From positions 1 through 5,740 of the forward strand of contig JANPCI010000156.1 of assembly GCA_031430875.1 (NCBI GenBank): 5,740 nt of DNA, given 5' to 3'. The notes under the pieces were generated by a model. That model did not search any database, was not told where the DNA came from, and saw only the letters and a program-made list of their open reading frames with translations. This stretch comes from Sva-07 sp031430875. GTDB lineage: Bacteria; Actinomycetota; Acidimicrobiia; Acidimicrobiales; Ilumatobacteraceae. Positions within the stretch are counted from its first letter, which is position 1. Each line of letters starts with the position of its first letter. This document shows, piece by piece, positions 1 through 5,740 of the stretch. Both the position numbers and the translations under genes were made by a program.

Positions 1-1024
1 TGAACCCGGCCGCGAGCGCCATCTCCCTCGCTCGTGACTCGGGAAGGCCGAGCGTGCCGAGGCCGGCGCCATCAGCGGCCGACAACGCCGACGACATGCA
101 CGACAGCACGCTGATGCCGTACATCAGCGGCGCCATCGGATTCTTCTGCACATTCTCGGCGAACGTGTCGCGCCCCTTGATGTCGACGAGCAGCCACGTG
201 CCCTGCGGCGCCAACGCCGCGCCGATGGCGTCGATCATCTGCTGCGGATGAGTCATGTCGTGGATGCAATCGAAGGTCGTCGCAAAGTCGACCGAATGAT
301 CATCGGGCAACGGCTCGACGCGGGGATCGACGAATCGCACATTGGAGGCGTTGTCCTCACGTCGGCGATGCTCGGCTCGTTCGAGCGCGTGCTGCGAGAT
401 GTCGTAGCCCACGAATGTGCTCTTCGGGAACGCTGCAGCCATCAGCAGCACCGCTCCCCCGGCGCCACACCCGATGTCAGCGACGGTGATCCCCGCCTGC
501 AGCCGCTCCACGATGCCGTCGAGTGCCGGGAGCACCGTGGGAATCAGATGGTGACGATTCCACGGCTCGAAGCTCCGTTCGATCCCGACGGCACCCTCGG
601 CGCCATGGCTGTCGTAGTCGTGGCCCATCCCGGTGCGGAAGCTTTCGGGCATCACCTCGAGCGCCGCCATCGTCTGGGGGAACCGGTGGAACATGCCCAT
701 GCCGAACGCAGCGTGGTCCGGAGTGGCGAGTACCGCCGTCGCCTCCGGCGTGAGCCAGAACAACTCGGGCGTGGCGTCGGCATCGACCGCGATCAACTTT
801 GCGGCAGCCTGGTTGTAGGCCCATTCACGAACCCACCGCTCATCGAGTCCGGTGTGGTCGGCCAGCTCTGCGGTTGTGAGCGGCCCATCGGCAGCGGCCA
901 GGGCCGCATACAGGCCAAGTCGGTCGCCGAGGTGGATCATGCCCGCAGTCACGGCACCACTGAGCTGCGTGAAGACGGAGAACGAGTAGTACTTGAGCAG
1001 GTCGGGATCGGGAGCTGCAGCCAT
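1..1024 (-). CDS. SAM-dependent methyltransferase, Rv2258c-like, with N-terminal winged-helix domain (C-terminus beyond left edge)
   Basis: This is a class I methyltransferase expected to move a methyl group from S-adenosylmethionine to an unknown acceptor, probably in the cytoplasm. Reading the minus strand from the ATG at 1024 gives 341 codons without a stop, running off the left edge. Residues about 20-100 look like the dimerising winged-helix domain of this family (GDRLGLYAAL at 33-42, then TAELADHTGLDERWVREW at 51-68). The Rossmann domain follows: SAM-binding motif I VADIGCGAGG at 181-190, the acidic strand-2 end GYDIS at 206-210, and FDCIHDM at 251-257. The late segment MYGISVLSC at 301-309 is also typical of Rv2258c-like proteins. 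By comparison with that family, probably only some 20-30 C-terminal residues are missing. The gene lies 46 bp downstream of the phosphatase on the same strand, so an operon is likely. No substrate can be assigned. An in-frame CTG at 1045 is an alternative start with a better-placed ribosome binding site. Confidence 0.9.
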   Translation of the reverse strand, partial: MAAAPDPDLLKYYSFSVFTQLSGAVTAGMIHLGDRLGLYAALAAADGPLTTAELADHTGLDERWVREWAYNQAAAKLIAVDADATPELFWLTPEATAVLATPDHAAFGMGMFHRFPQTMAALEVMPESFRTGMGHDYDSHGAEGAVGIERSFEPWNRHHLIPTVLPALDGIVERLQAGITVADIGCGAGGAVLLMAAAFPKSTFVGYDISQHALERAEHRRREDNASNVRFVDPRVEPLPDDHSVDFATTFDCIHDMTHPQQMIDAIGAALAPQGTWLLVDIKGRDTFAENVQKNPMAPLMYGISVLSCMSSALSAADGAGLGTLGLPESRAREMALAAGF

Positions 1025-1053
1025 GGCCCGACGGTAGAAGGTCAGCTCGCCCT

Positions 1054-1060
1054 ACCTCCC
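1054..1060 (-). promoter_or_regulatory. Shine-Dalgarno-like GGGAGGT upstream of the methyltransferase
   Basis: The minus strand reads GGGAGGT here, a strong match to the anti-Shine-Dalgarno sequence, in the short gap after the phosphatase stop codon. It ends 29 nt before the methyltransferase ATG at 1024, which is too far for normal use. It ends 8 nt before an in-frame CTG at 1045-1043, which is ideal spacing. An in-frame TAG at 1054-1052 overlaps its 3' end and limits any longer extension. Confidence 0.5.
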
Positions 1061-1070
1061 ACCCGGCGCA

Positions 1071-1748
1071 TCAGCGGGTGCGTTGCTCGCGGCCCAGGTG
1101 TTCGACGTCGCTCAGCTTCGACAGGCCGAAGGTGAAGCCATCGTCGAGCTGCATCGTCTCGATCCGGCTGACCGAGGTGTGCCCAAGTACGAAACGGTCC
1201 CATTCCCACGGCACCGGATCGAGCCCGAGAAGGTGACCGATGGCGACCGAGTTGGTGCCGGCATGTGCGACGAGTGCGATTCGGGCACCAGGCTCGCGGA
1301 TCTGCCAGACCGGCAACTCCACTTCCGAGCGCACGACACCACGATCGGTCAGGAACGTGGTCACTCCCCCTCGGATTCGAGCGACGAAATCGCGCATCGA
1401 TTCGCCGCCGCTCAGGCCGTGCCAGCGGTCTTCGGCCTTGCGGCCCTTCAGTTCGGCATACGCCTCGGCCGCCTTCTCGGCGGGAGTGCCATGCCAGACC
1501 GGATCGCGGATTTCCTCGAGCCACGGGTCGACGATCTCGGGCCGGCCCAGGGCTTCCAGGAGCGGCCGCGCGGTCTGTCGCGCCCTCACCAACGGCGACA
1601 CGAGAATCTCGTCGAACTGCTCGTTACGGAGGGCATCGGCGAGCAACTCGGCCTGTCGATGGCCCAGATCGGTGAGCGGAGGATCGACCATGATGAGGCC
1701 ATCGCGCACCCATTCCGGCTCACCATGTCGGATCAGCACGATCTCCAT
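1071..1748 (-). CDS. Histidine phosphatase superfamily protein (phosphoglycerate mutase-like)
   Basis: This 225-residue protein belongs to the branch-1 histidine phosphatases, which remove phosphate from small molecules or proteins through a phosphohistidine intermediate. The visible active-site residues are Arg7 and His8 in LIRHGEPE near the N-terminus (His8 is the nucleophile), Arg55 in SPLVRARQTA, Glu116 in LSGGES, and the second histidine His162 in LVAHAGTNS. The length suits the small single-domain phosphatases (about 200-230 residues). The ATG at 1748 is chosen because it places the RHG motif 6 residues in, as usual. The open frame continues upstream to 1916, but that part runs antisense into the DUF2510 gene and lacks family sequence. 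No Shine-Dalgarno precedes the ATG, while a -10-like TACAGT ends 6 nt before it, which suggests a leaderless mRNA. The methyltransferase follows after 46 bp. The substrate is unknown: cofactor-dependent mutase, alpha-ribazole phosphatase and SixA-like roles cannot be separated here. Confidence 0.92.
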   Translation of the reverse strand: MEIVLIRHGEPEWVRDGLIMVDPPLTDLGHRQAELLADALRNEQFDEILVSPLVRARQTARPLLEALGRPEIVDPWLEEIRDPVWHGTPAEKAAEAYAELKGRKAEDRWHGLSGGESMRDFVARIRGGVTTFLTDRGVVRSEVELPVWQIREPGARIALVAHAGTNSVAIGHLLGLDPVPWEWDRFVLGHTSVSRIETMQLDDGFTFGLSKLSDVEHLGREQRTR

Positions 1749-1754
1749 GGTGCG

Positions 1755-1760
1755 ACTGTA
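1755..1760 (-). promoter_or_regulatory. Putative -10 element TACAGT for the phosphatase gene
   Basis: On the minus strand TACAGT fits the actinobacterial TANNNT -10 pattern and ends 6 nt before the phosphatase ATG. This predicts transcription starting at or within a base or two of the start codon, so a leaderless message, in keeping with the absence of a ribosome binding site. A TGCTTG hexamer 17 nt upstream is at best a weak -35. This is inference from position and motif only. Confidence 0.45.
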
Positions 1761-1768
1761 CGTGGGAC

Positions 1769-1801
1769 GCGCAGGCCCAAGCAGTCGATAGCTTGCCGCG
1801 C
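1769..1801. repeat. Imperfect inverted repeat between the divergent genes (possible operator)
   Basis: The left arm at 1769-1782 (GCGCAGGCCCAAGC) can pair with the right arm at 1791-1801 (GCTTGCCGCGC). All 11 bases of the right arm are matched, with three unpaired bases in the left arm and an 8-base loop. The inner core CAAGC-N8-GCTTG is a perfect inverted repeat. It overlaps the plus-strand -10 and the likely -35 area of the minus-strand promoter, so a repressor site controlling both genes is conceivable. It may also be chance in GC-rich DNA. Confidence 0.3.
1789..1794 (+). promoter_or_regulatory. Putative -10 element TAGCTT for the DUF2510 gene
   Basis: TAGCTT matches TANNNT and lies 8 nt before the GTG start at 1803, placing the expected transcription start at about 1801-1803. 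No Shine-Dalgarno is visible upstream of the GTG, so a leaderless transcript is the simplest reading. No convincing -35 is seen. The motif is short, so this remains tentative. Confidence 0.4.
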
Positions 1802-1802
1802 A

Positions 1803-2543
1803 GTGACTAACGAGACCGGTGCTGCCGCGGGCTGGTATGCCGATCCAACCGGGCGCTACGAACACCGCTACTACAACGGTCTGGCGTGGACCGCTGACGT
1901 GTCCTCCGGCGGCCAACGATTCGTCGACCCACTGGCAACCACCACCCCGGCCGACACCGGGTCTGATGACCCAAACAACACCTCCAACAACGGTCTGGGC
2001 ACCGCCGCCATGGTGCTCGGCATCGTGGCGATCTCGATCTCGTGGATGCCATTCGTCGTGGTGCTCGGAGTCATCGCCGCCGTCCTCGCGCTCGTGTTCG
2101 GCTGGGTCGGATTGCGACGAGCCAAAGCCTCCGGCGCGAACCGTTCATTCGCGATCGTCGGCCTGGCGACCGGGGCGAGCGCACTCGTCGCCGCAATCGT
2201 CGGCTTACTGCTGACGATGGTGGTGCTCGATGTCTACGACGACTACCTGAACCCGCAGCCGAACAAGATTGCAGTCACCGAATGCGAACTGCAGGGTTCA
2301 CGCGCCACCATGGCAGGCGTGCTCACCAACACGGGAGATCGCACGGCCGACTACTCGGTGCTCATCGGGTTCGTTCGGCCGGGCACCGACAACGCCCACC
2401 GTTCGGAACGAGTCAGCATCGACAACGTCGAGCCGGGGGCAGACGCCGCATTCACCGCCCAGAGCCAGGTCGACCTCGAGGCGATCGACTGTGTGATCCT
2501 CGGTGTCAACGGCCCGCTTCCGTTCGGCGTCGTCGTCGACTGA
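1803..2543 (+). CDS. DUF2510 and DUF4190-like membrane protein with C-terminal FxLYD-like extracytoplasmic domain
   Basis: This 246-residue protein has three parts. Residues 10-37 form a DUF2510 motif (GWYADPTGRYEHRYY at 10-24, then GLAWTADV at 26-33), a short aromatic-rich module found mostly in actinobacterial membrane proteins and of unknown function. After a polar linker (about 38-63), hydrophobic segments at about 65-81, 83-104 and 115-143 resemble a DUF4190-type membrane region, including the GLRRAKASG turn at 103-111. The remainder (about 150-246) is predicted to lie outside the membrane. It looks like an FxLYD-type beta domain (GVLTNTGDRTAD at 172-183), with Cys161 and Cys230 as a possible disulfide pair. 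The GTG at 1803 is chosen because it sits 9 residues before the DUF2510 motif and just after a -10-like element. The open frame extends back to 1083 only as antisense of the phosphatase. The gene is divergent from the phosphatase and convergent with the ABC genes. Its cellular role is unknown. Confidence 0.88.
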   Translation: MTNETGAAAGWYADPTGRYEHRYYNGLAWTADVSSGGQRFVDPLATTTPADTGSDDPNNTSNNGLGTAAMVLGIVAISISWMPFVVVLGVIAAVLALVFGWVGLRRAKASGANRSFAIVGLATGASALVAAIVGLLLTMVVLDVYDDYLNPQPNKIAVTECELQGSRATMAGVLTNTGDRTADYSVLIGFVRPGTDNAHRSERVSIDNVEPGADAAFTAQSQVDLEAIDCVILGVNGPLPFGVVVD

Positions 2544-2557
2544 TCGCGCAGCACTCA

Positions 2558-2589
2558 TCAGACCGACTTGGCGTCAGACCGTCGTTGCG
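2558..2589. repeat. Short imperfect tandem repeat, 2 x 16 bp, across the convergent gap
   Basis: Positions 2558-2573 and 2574-2589 share 13 of 16 bases, including a perfect TCAGACCG at the start of each copy. The second copy includes the stop codon of the ABC gene. The 30-bp gap between the two convergent stop codons (2544-2573) holds no clear hairpin with a T-run, so no intrinsic terminator is called. The repeat is probably a small local duplication or chance. Confidence 0.35.
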
Positions 2590-4409
2590 GAGACCCACGC
2601 GTCGTACAACCGACGGTAGGTACCGTCACCCGTGATGAGTTCGTCGTGGTGGCCATCTTCCACCAGTCGACCCTGATCGAGCACCAACACTCGGTCGGCA
2701 CGTGCTGCCGTCGACAACCGGTGAGCGATCGCGATCGTCGTGCGGGTCGCCGCAAGACGTTCGAGCGCTCTGGCGATTCGCACCTCCGTGAGCGCGTCGA
2801 CCGATGACGTCGCCTCATCGAGAATGAGCACGTCGGGATCGGCGAGGCCGGCGCGCAGGAGCGCCACGAGCTGTCGCTCGCCCGCCGACAACTGATCGCC
2901 GCGTTCACCGACGCGGGTCGCCAGCCCGTCAGGGAGCGAGTCGACCCAGTCCTGCACGCCGAGGTCGGTGACGACGCGTTCGACGTCGAGTGCCGTGGCG
3001 TCTTCCCAGGCGAACGCAATGTTGGCAGCGACCGTGTCGTCGAAGAGGAACGGCTCCTGCGACACCACCACGAGTCGGCTGCGCAACTCGGCCCGGCTGA
3101 CCCGACGCAGCGGGACGCCGCCGAGATCGATTTCCCCGATCGTCGGGTCGGCGAACCGGGCAATGAGCCGCCCGAGCGTGGTCTTGCCCGATCCGGTCGA
3201 CCCGACCAGCGCAACCTGTTGTCCGGCCGGGATCGTGATGTCGAGATGTTTGAGCACCGCAGTGTCGGACGACTGATCGACCCGGCTGCGATAGGCAAAG
3301 GTGACGTCGCAAATGTCGATCTGTAGCTGACCCTCCGGCAACGGGATCGGGTCGTCAGGTTCGGGAGGCCCGACGGGCATGTCGAGCACCGACAGCACCC
3401 GACGCAGGCCGGCGACCGCCATCTGGGTCGTGTCGATCACCTCGGAGAACCCGGCAATCGGCTCGAGGAAGCGATAGGTCAAGAAGACGAACCCGATGAG
3501 AGCGCCGGCGGTGAGTCCACTCGCCGGCCCGAGCCAGTAACCGACGCCGATGACTGCGCACACCGTGAGCGCCGAGAACAACTCGCCGGACGGGAACAGA
3601 AAGGCACCGAGCCGAGCGGCGCGGATCTGAGCGACGGTCTTGATCTCAACGGCTTGTGCAACGTCTTGCTGCATCTTCGGGCCCGCTGCGTACACGCGAA
3701 TCGTCGGTGCCCCTGACACGACCTCGGCAATGGTGCCGAGCATCTGCCCGTTGCCGTGACGGGCCGAGTCGTAGGCGACCAACAGGCGAGCCTGAACGGC
3801 GCGCAGCACAAAGATCAGCGGGAAGGAAACGACGAACGCAACGAGCGCCAGCTGCCAGTTGATCGCCAGCATCACTGCGGCGACGATCACCATCAGCGTG
3901 CCGTCGACCAACCAGGCCAAACCGCCCCACTGGAAGAACTGCGCCAGCGTCTCGATGTCGCTCGTGACGCGTGCCACCAGACCTCCACGACGTTCGTCGT
4001 TGTGGTCGGCCAGGCTCAGTTGATGGATATGGCTGATCAAGCGCACCCTGAGATCGTGCAACGCACGTTCGCTGCGCACACCGAGCCGGAGGGCCGCGTA
4101 CCGAAAGGCGATGCCGGAGATGATGACGGCGATGGCCGCCACGATCGCCATCTGGACGATGACATCCATGTTGACGCCATCGGAGACATCGCCGTCGTTG
4201 AGCCCTCGGTCGATGGCTTGCTGGATCAGCAACGGCACCACCACTCGGCCCGCCGCGCCGATCGCCGCGAGCAACCACGTCACTCCGAGCCCCTGTCGAA
4301 GAACCGGCGCTGTGCGCAGGCCACGGCCGATCGTTCTGACCGCCGAGTCCTGATTCGTCGGCGTCATGGTTCCGGCCTTGGCGGCCAGAGTCGGGTCGAT
4401 CACGCTCAT
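2574..4409 (-). CDS. ABC exporter half-transporter, catalytic-site subunit of a heterodimer (noncanonical LSAGE signature)
   Basis: This 611-residue protein is a complete type IV (MsbA/ABCB-like) half-transporter in the cell membrane, using ATP to export an unknown substrate. About six membrane helices lie at roughly 42-67, 83-107, 160-182, 185-205, 264-290 and 300-320. The nucleotide-binding domain starts near 360: A-loop Tyr373, Walker A GSTGSGKTT at 403-411, Q-loop Gln451, TRVGERG X-loop at 498-504, signature LSAGE at 507-511, Walker B LILDE ending at catalytic Glu532, D-loop SSVD at 535-538, and H-loop His563. The ATP-hydrolysis residues are therefore intact, while the signature departs from LSGGQ. 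The start ATG at 4409 overlaps the stop of the upstream ABC gene as ATGA, indicating translational coupling. A second in-frame ATG at 4367 (Met15) is less likely. With its neighbour it should form an asymmetric heterodimer. Drug, lipid, peptide or metabolite export all remain possible. Confidence 0.95.
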   Translation of the reverse strand: MSVIDPTLAAKAGTMTPTNQDSAVRTIGRGLRTAPVLRQGLGVTWLLAAIGAAGRVVVPLLIQQAIDRGLNDGDVSDGVNMDVIVQMAIVAAIAVIISGIAFRYAALRLGVRSERALHDLRVRLISHIHQLSLADHNDERRGGLVARVTSDIETLAQFFQWGGLAWLVDGTLMVIVAAVMLAINWQLALVAFVVSFPLIFVLRAVQARLLVAYDSARHGNGQMLGTIAEVVSGAPTIRVYAAGPKMQQDVAQAVEIKTVAQIRAARLGAFLFPSGELFSALTVCAVIGVGYWLGPASGLTAGALIGFVFLTYRFLEPIAGFSEVIDTTQMAVAGLRRVLSVLDMPVGPPEPDDPIPLPEGQLQIDICDVTFAYRSRVDQSSDTAVLKHLDITIPAGQQVALVGSTGSGKTTLGRLIARFADPTIGEIDLGGVPLRRVSRAELRSRLVVVSQEPFLFDDTVAANIAFAWEDATALDVERVVTDLGVQDWVDSLPDGLATRVGERGDQLSAGERQLVALLRAGLADPDVLILDEATSSVDALTEVRIARALERLAATRTTIAIAHRLSTAARADRVLVLDQGRLVEDGHHDELITGDGTYRRLYDAWVSATTV

Positions 4410-5740
4410 GATCGCCCCACTGATGCGTCGATGTCGTCCGCGGCTCGGTCGGTCTCGAACGCTTCGACGAGTTCGCGATACGCAGCGGTCGACTCCATCA
4501 GTTCGTCGTGCGTCCCGTGTGCAGCCACCCGACCGTCGGCGACGAACACGACGTCGTCGGCGAGGGCGATCGTCGAGGGACGCGATGCCACCATGAGCAC
4601 CGACGAGTCGGCAAGCTCGCGTCGCAGGTTGTCCAACACGACGCCTTCGGTTGCCGGATCGAGCGCCGAGGTGGTGTCGTCGAGAACCAGGAGCGACGGC
4701 GTGCGGACAAGGGCGCGGGCGAGTGCCAGTCGCTGGCGTTGGCCGCCACTCAAGCTCACGCCCCGCTCACCCACGACGGTGTCGAGGCGCCGCGGCAAGC
4801 GCTCGACGAACTGTTTCGCGGCGGCGAGATCGAGGGCATGCCAGATCTCGTCATCGGAGAAGCGATCACCGAGCTCGACGTTGTCGCGCACAGTGCCACC
4901 CATGAGGAAGGCCTCCTGGAACACGATGCATCTCCGACCGGAGCGCAGGCCGACAACACCCGATGATGGGCCGATCAGTCCGATGGCCAGTTGAGCAATC
5001 GTCGACTTGCCCGAACCCGTGGGCCCGACCAGTGCCGTGATGTTGCCGAGCGGGAGCGCCAATGTGACGTCCTCGATCGTTGGCGGGCCATCGGCCTCGT
5101 GGGCGAACGAGATGTTCTCGAAGCTGATGCCGATGGTGCCGGGTGGTTCGATGATCCTGTCGACCGGATCCTCCTCGAGCGGCTCGCGAAGCACCGTCTG
5201 AATCCGATTCCAGGCAGCGATCGAACGAGGAAGTTCCGACAGGGTGTAGCCGATCAATCGAATCGGAAACACGAGCAGGGTGAAAAGGAAGATGACACCG
5301 GACAGCTGACCGATGGTCAGCTCGCCTGAACCCACGCGAACCGACCCGACGACGACGAGCAGGATGTTCGTGAGCGATGGGATGACGTCGAGCAAGGCTT
5401 CGAACCAGCTCCGCAGGCGCAGGGCGTACACACGTGACACCCGGACATGGTCGGCGAGGCCCGACAGCCGCTCGGTTTCGCGGTCTTCAGCGCCGTACGA
5501 CTTGACGAGCTGCACTCCCTCGAAGCTCTCGTGGACGCCGGCCGAGAACTCGCCGAGGTGGTGCTGGGCCCGCGCGAAATGGCCGGAGACGAGCCGCTCA
5601 TACACCACGTTGGTGGCCACGAGCAACGGAAAGACGATCACGGCGACCAGGCCGAGGGTCACGTCGATGACCATCATCCAGACGGTCGAGACGATCACCA
5701 TGACGACCGTTCCCAACGCGAACGGGATGGGGCCGAGCAC
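4406..5740 (-). CDS. ABC exporter half-transporter, degenerate-site subunit of a heterodimer (N-terminus beyond right edge)
   Basis: The visible 444 residues are the C-terminal part of a second type IV ABC half-transporter. The frame is open to the right edge, so the GTG there is not a start, and roughly 150 N-terminal residues with two helices are probably missing. Numbering from the edge, helices lie at about 5-26, 28-49, 117-136 and 142-165. The nucleotide-binding domain has Walker A GPTGSGKST at 239-247, Q-loop Gln275, TVVGERG at 321-327 and an intact LSGGQ at 330-334. Walker B reads LLVLDD, with Asp355 at the catalytic Glu position. The H-loop position is Ser386 (VASRPST), and the A-loop aromatic is replaced by His (SFAHEADG at 211-218). 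From the Walker A Lys to the Q-loop Gln is 30 residues, against 42 in its partner. It should bind ATP at a non-hydrolysing site and supply the good signature to the partner. It is the promoter-proximal gene of the pair. Confidence 0.94.
   Translation of the reverse strand: MLGPIPFALGTVVMVIVSTVWMMVIDVTLGLVAVIVFPLLVATNVVYERLVSGHFARAQHHLGEFSAGVHESFEGVQLVKSYGAEDRETERLSGLADHVRVSRVYALRLRSWFEALLDVIPSLTNILLVVVGSVRVGSGELTIGQLSGVIFLFTLLVFPIRLIGYTLSELPRSIAAWNRIQTVLREPLEEDPVDRIIEPPGTIGISFENISFAHEADGPPTIEDVTLALPLGNITALVGPTGSGKSTIAQLAIGLIGPSSGVVGLRSGRRCIVFQEAFLMGGTVRDNVELGDRFSDDEIWHALDLAAAKQFVERLPRRLDTVVGERGVSLSGGQRQRLALARALVRTPSLLVLDDTTSALDPATEGVVLDNLRRELADSSVLMVASRPSTIALADDVVFVADGRVAAHGTHDELMESTAAYRELVEAFETDRAADDIDASVGRS

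Noticed and set aside
477..824. Minus-strand open frame of 115 codons inside the methyltransferase
   Set aside because: It is in another frame of the same strand as the methyltransferase and has an Arg-rich shadow composition with no domain.
248..1135. Plus-strand open frame of 295 codons
   Set aside because: It lies antisense to the methyltransferase, whose minus-strand reading has clear SAM-binding motifs. The plus reading has no recognisable domain and a shadow-like Arg/His/Gly-rich composition.
1083..1802. Upstream extension of the DUF2510 reading frame
   Set aside because: It is antisense to the histidine phosphatase, has no domain, and the GTG at 1803 gives a normal N-terminus just before the DUF2510 motif with a -10-like element upstream.
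1749..1916. Upstream extension of the phosphatase reading frame
   Set aside because: It would add 56 residues before the N-terminal RHG motif and overlap the DUF2510 gene. Family members start within a few residues of the motif.
2558..3298. Minus-strand open frame of 246 codons inside the downstream ABC gene
   Set aside because: It is an alternate frame of the ABC ATPase domain, rich in Ser and Arg, without any motif. The ABC frame carries all the expected motifs.
3756..4994. Plus-strand open frame of 412 codons
   Set aside because: It runs antisense across the junction of two clear ABC genes. Long antisense frames are common in GC-rich genes, and the translation is low-complexity Arg/Ser/Asp-rich with no domain.
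4406..5740. Treating the upstream ABC gene as a complete 444-residue protein starting with GTG at the right edge
   Set aside because: The open frame reaches the window edge and the protein begins in the middle of the transmembrane domain, so the start lies outside the window.
1..5740. A defence, phage or biosynthetic gene system
   Set aside because: None of the five genes carries hallmark domains of such systems, there are no mobile-element ends or recombinases, and composition is uniform across the window.

Overview
The window is high-GC bacterial DNA (clearly above 60% by eye, not computed), with a strong preference for G or C in third codon positions and tightly packed genes. The protein families point to an actinobacterium: a DUF2510 membrane protein, an Rv2258c-like methyltransferase, an ABC exporter pair of a type common in actinobacteria, and gene starts that look leaderless. 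A deep-branching lineage such as Acidimicrobiia is possible, but that is an impression from style and not something the sequence proves.

Layout: five genes cover almost all of the window, and no gene-free stretch exceeds about 60 bases. From left to right: (1) an SAM-dependent methyltransferase on the minus strand, whose C-terminus lies beyond the left edge; (2) a complete histidine phosphatase on the minus strand, directly upstream of the methyltransferase and probably co-transcribed with it; (3) a 54-bp divergent intergenic region with a -10-like element facing each way and an imperfect inverted repeat between them; (4) a complete DUF2510 membrane protein on the plus strand; (5) a 30-bp convergent gap with no visible terminator; (6) two minus-strand ABC exporter half-transporters that overlap by 4 bp (ATGA). 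The upstream ABC gene runs off the right edge, so its N-terminus is missing.

The best-supported functional inference concerns the ABC pair. The downstream protein has an intact Walker B glutamate and H-loop histidine but an altered signature (LSAGE). The upstream protein has an intact LSGGQ signature but Asp in place of the Walker B glutamate, Ser in place of the H-loop His, and a segment between Walker A and the Q-loop that is 12 residues shorter. These defects are complementary, as expected for an obligate heterodimer with one hydrolytic and one degenerate ATP site. The substrate cannot be told from the sequence.

The other three genes look like chromosomal housekeeping or accessory genes with no evident link to the exporter. 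I saw no tRNA, rRNA, CRISPR array, insertion sequence or phage feature. I do not see a convincing undescribed multi-gene system. The points most worth a second look are the degenerate exporter, the paired leaderless-type promoters, and a possible CTG start for the methyltransferase.
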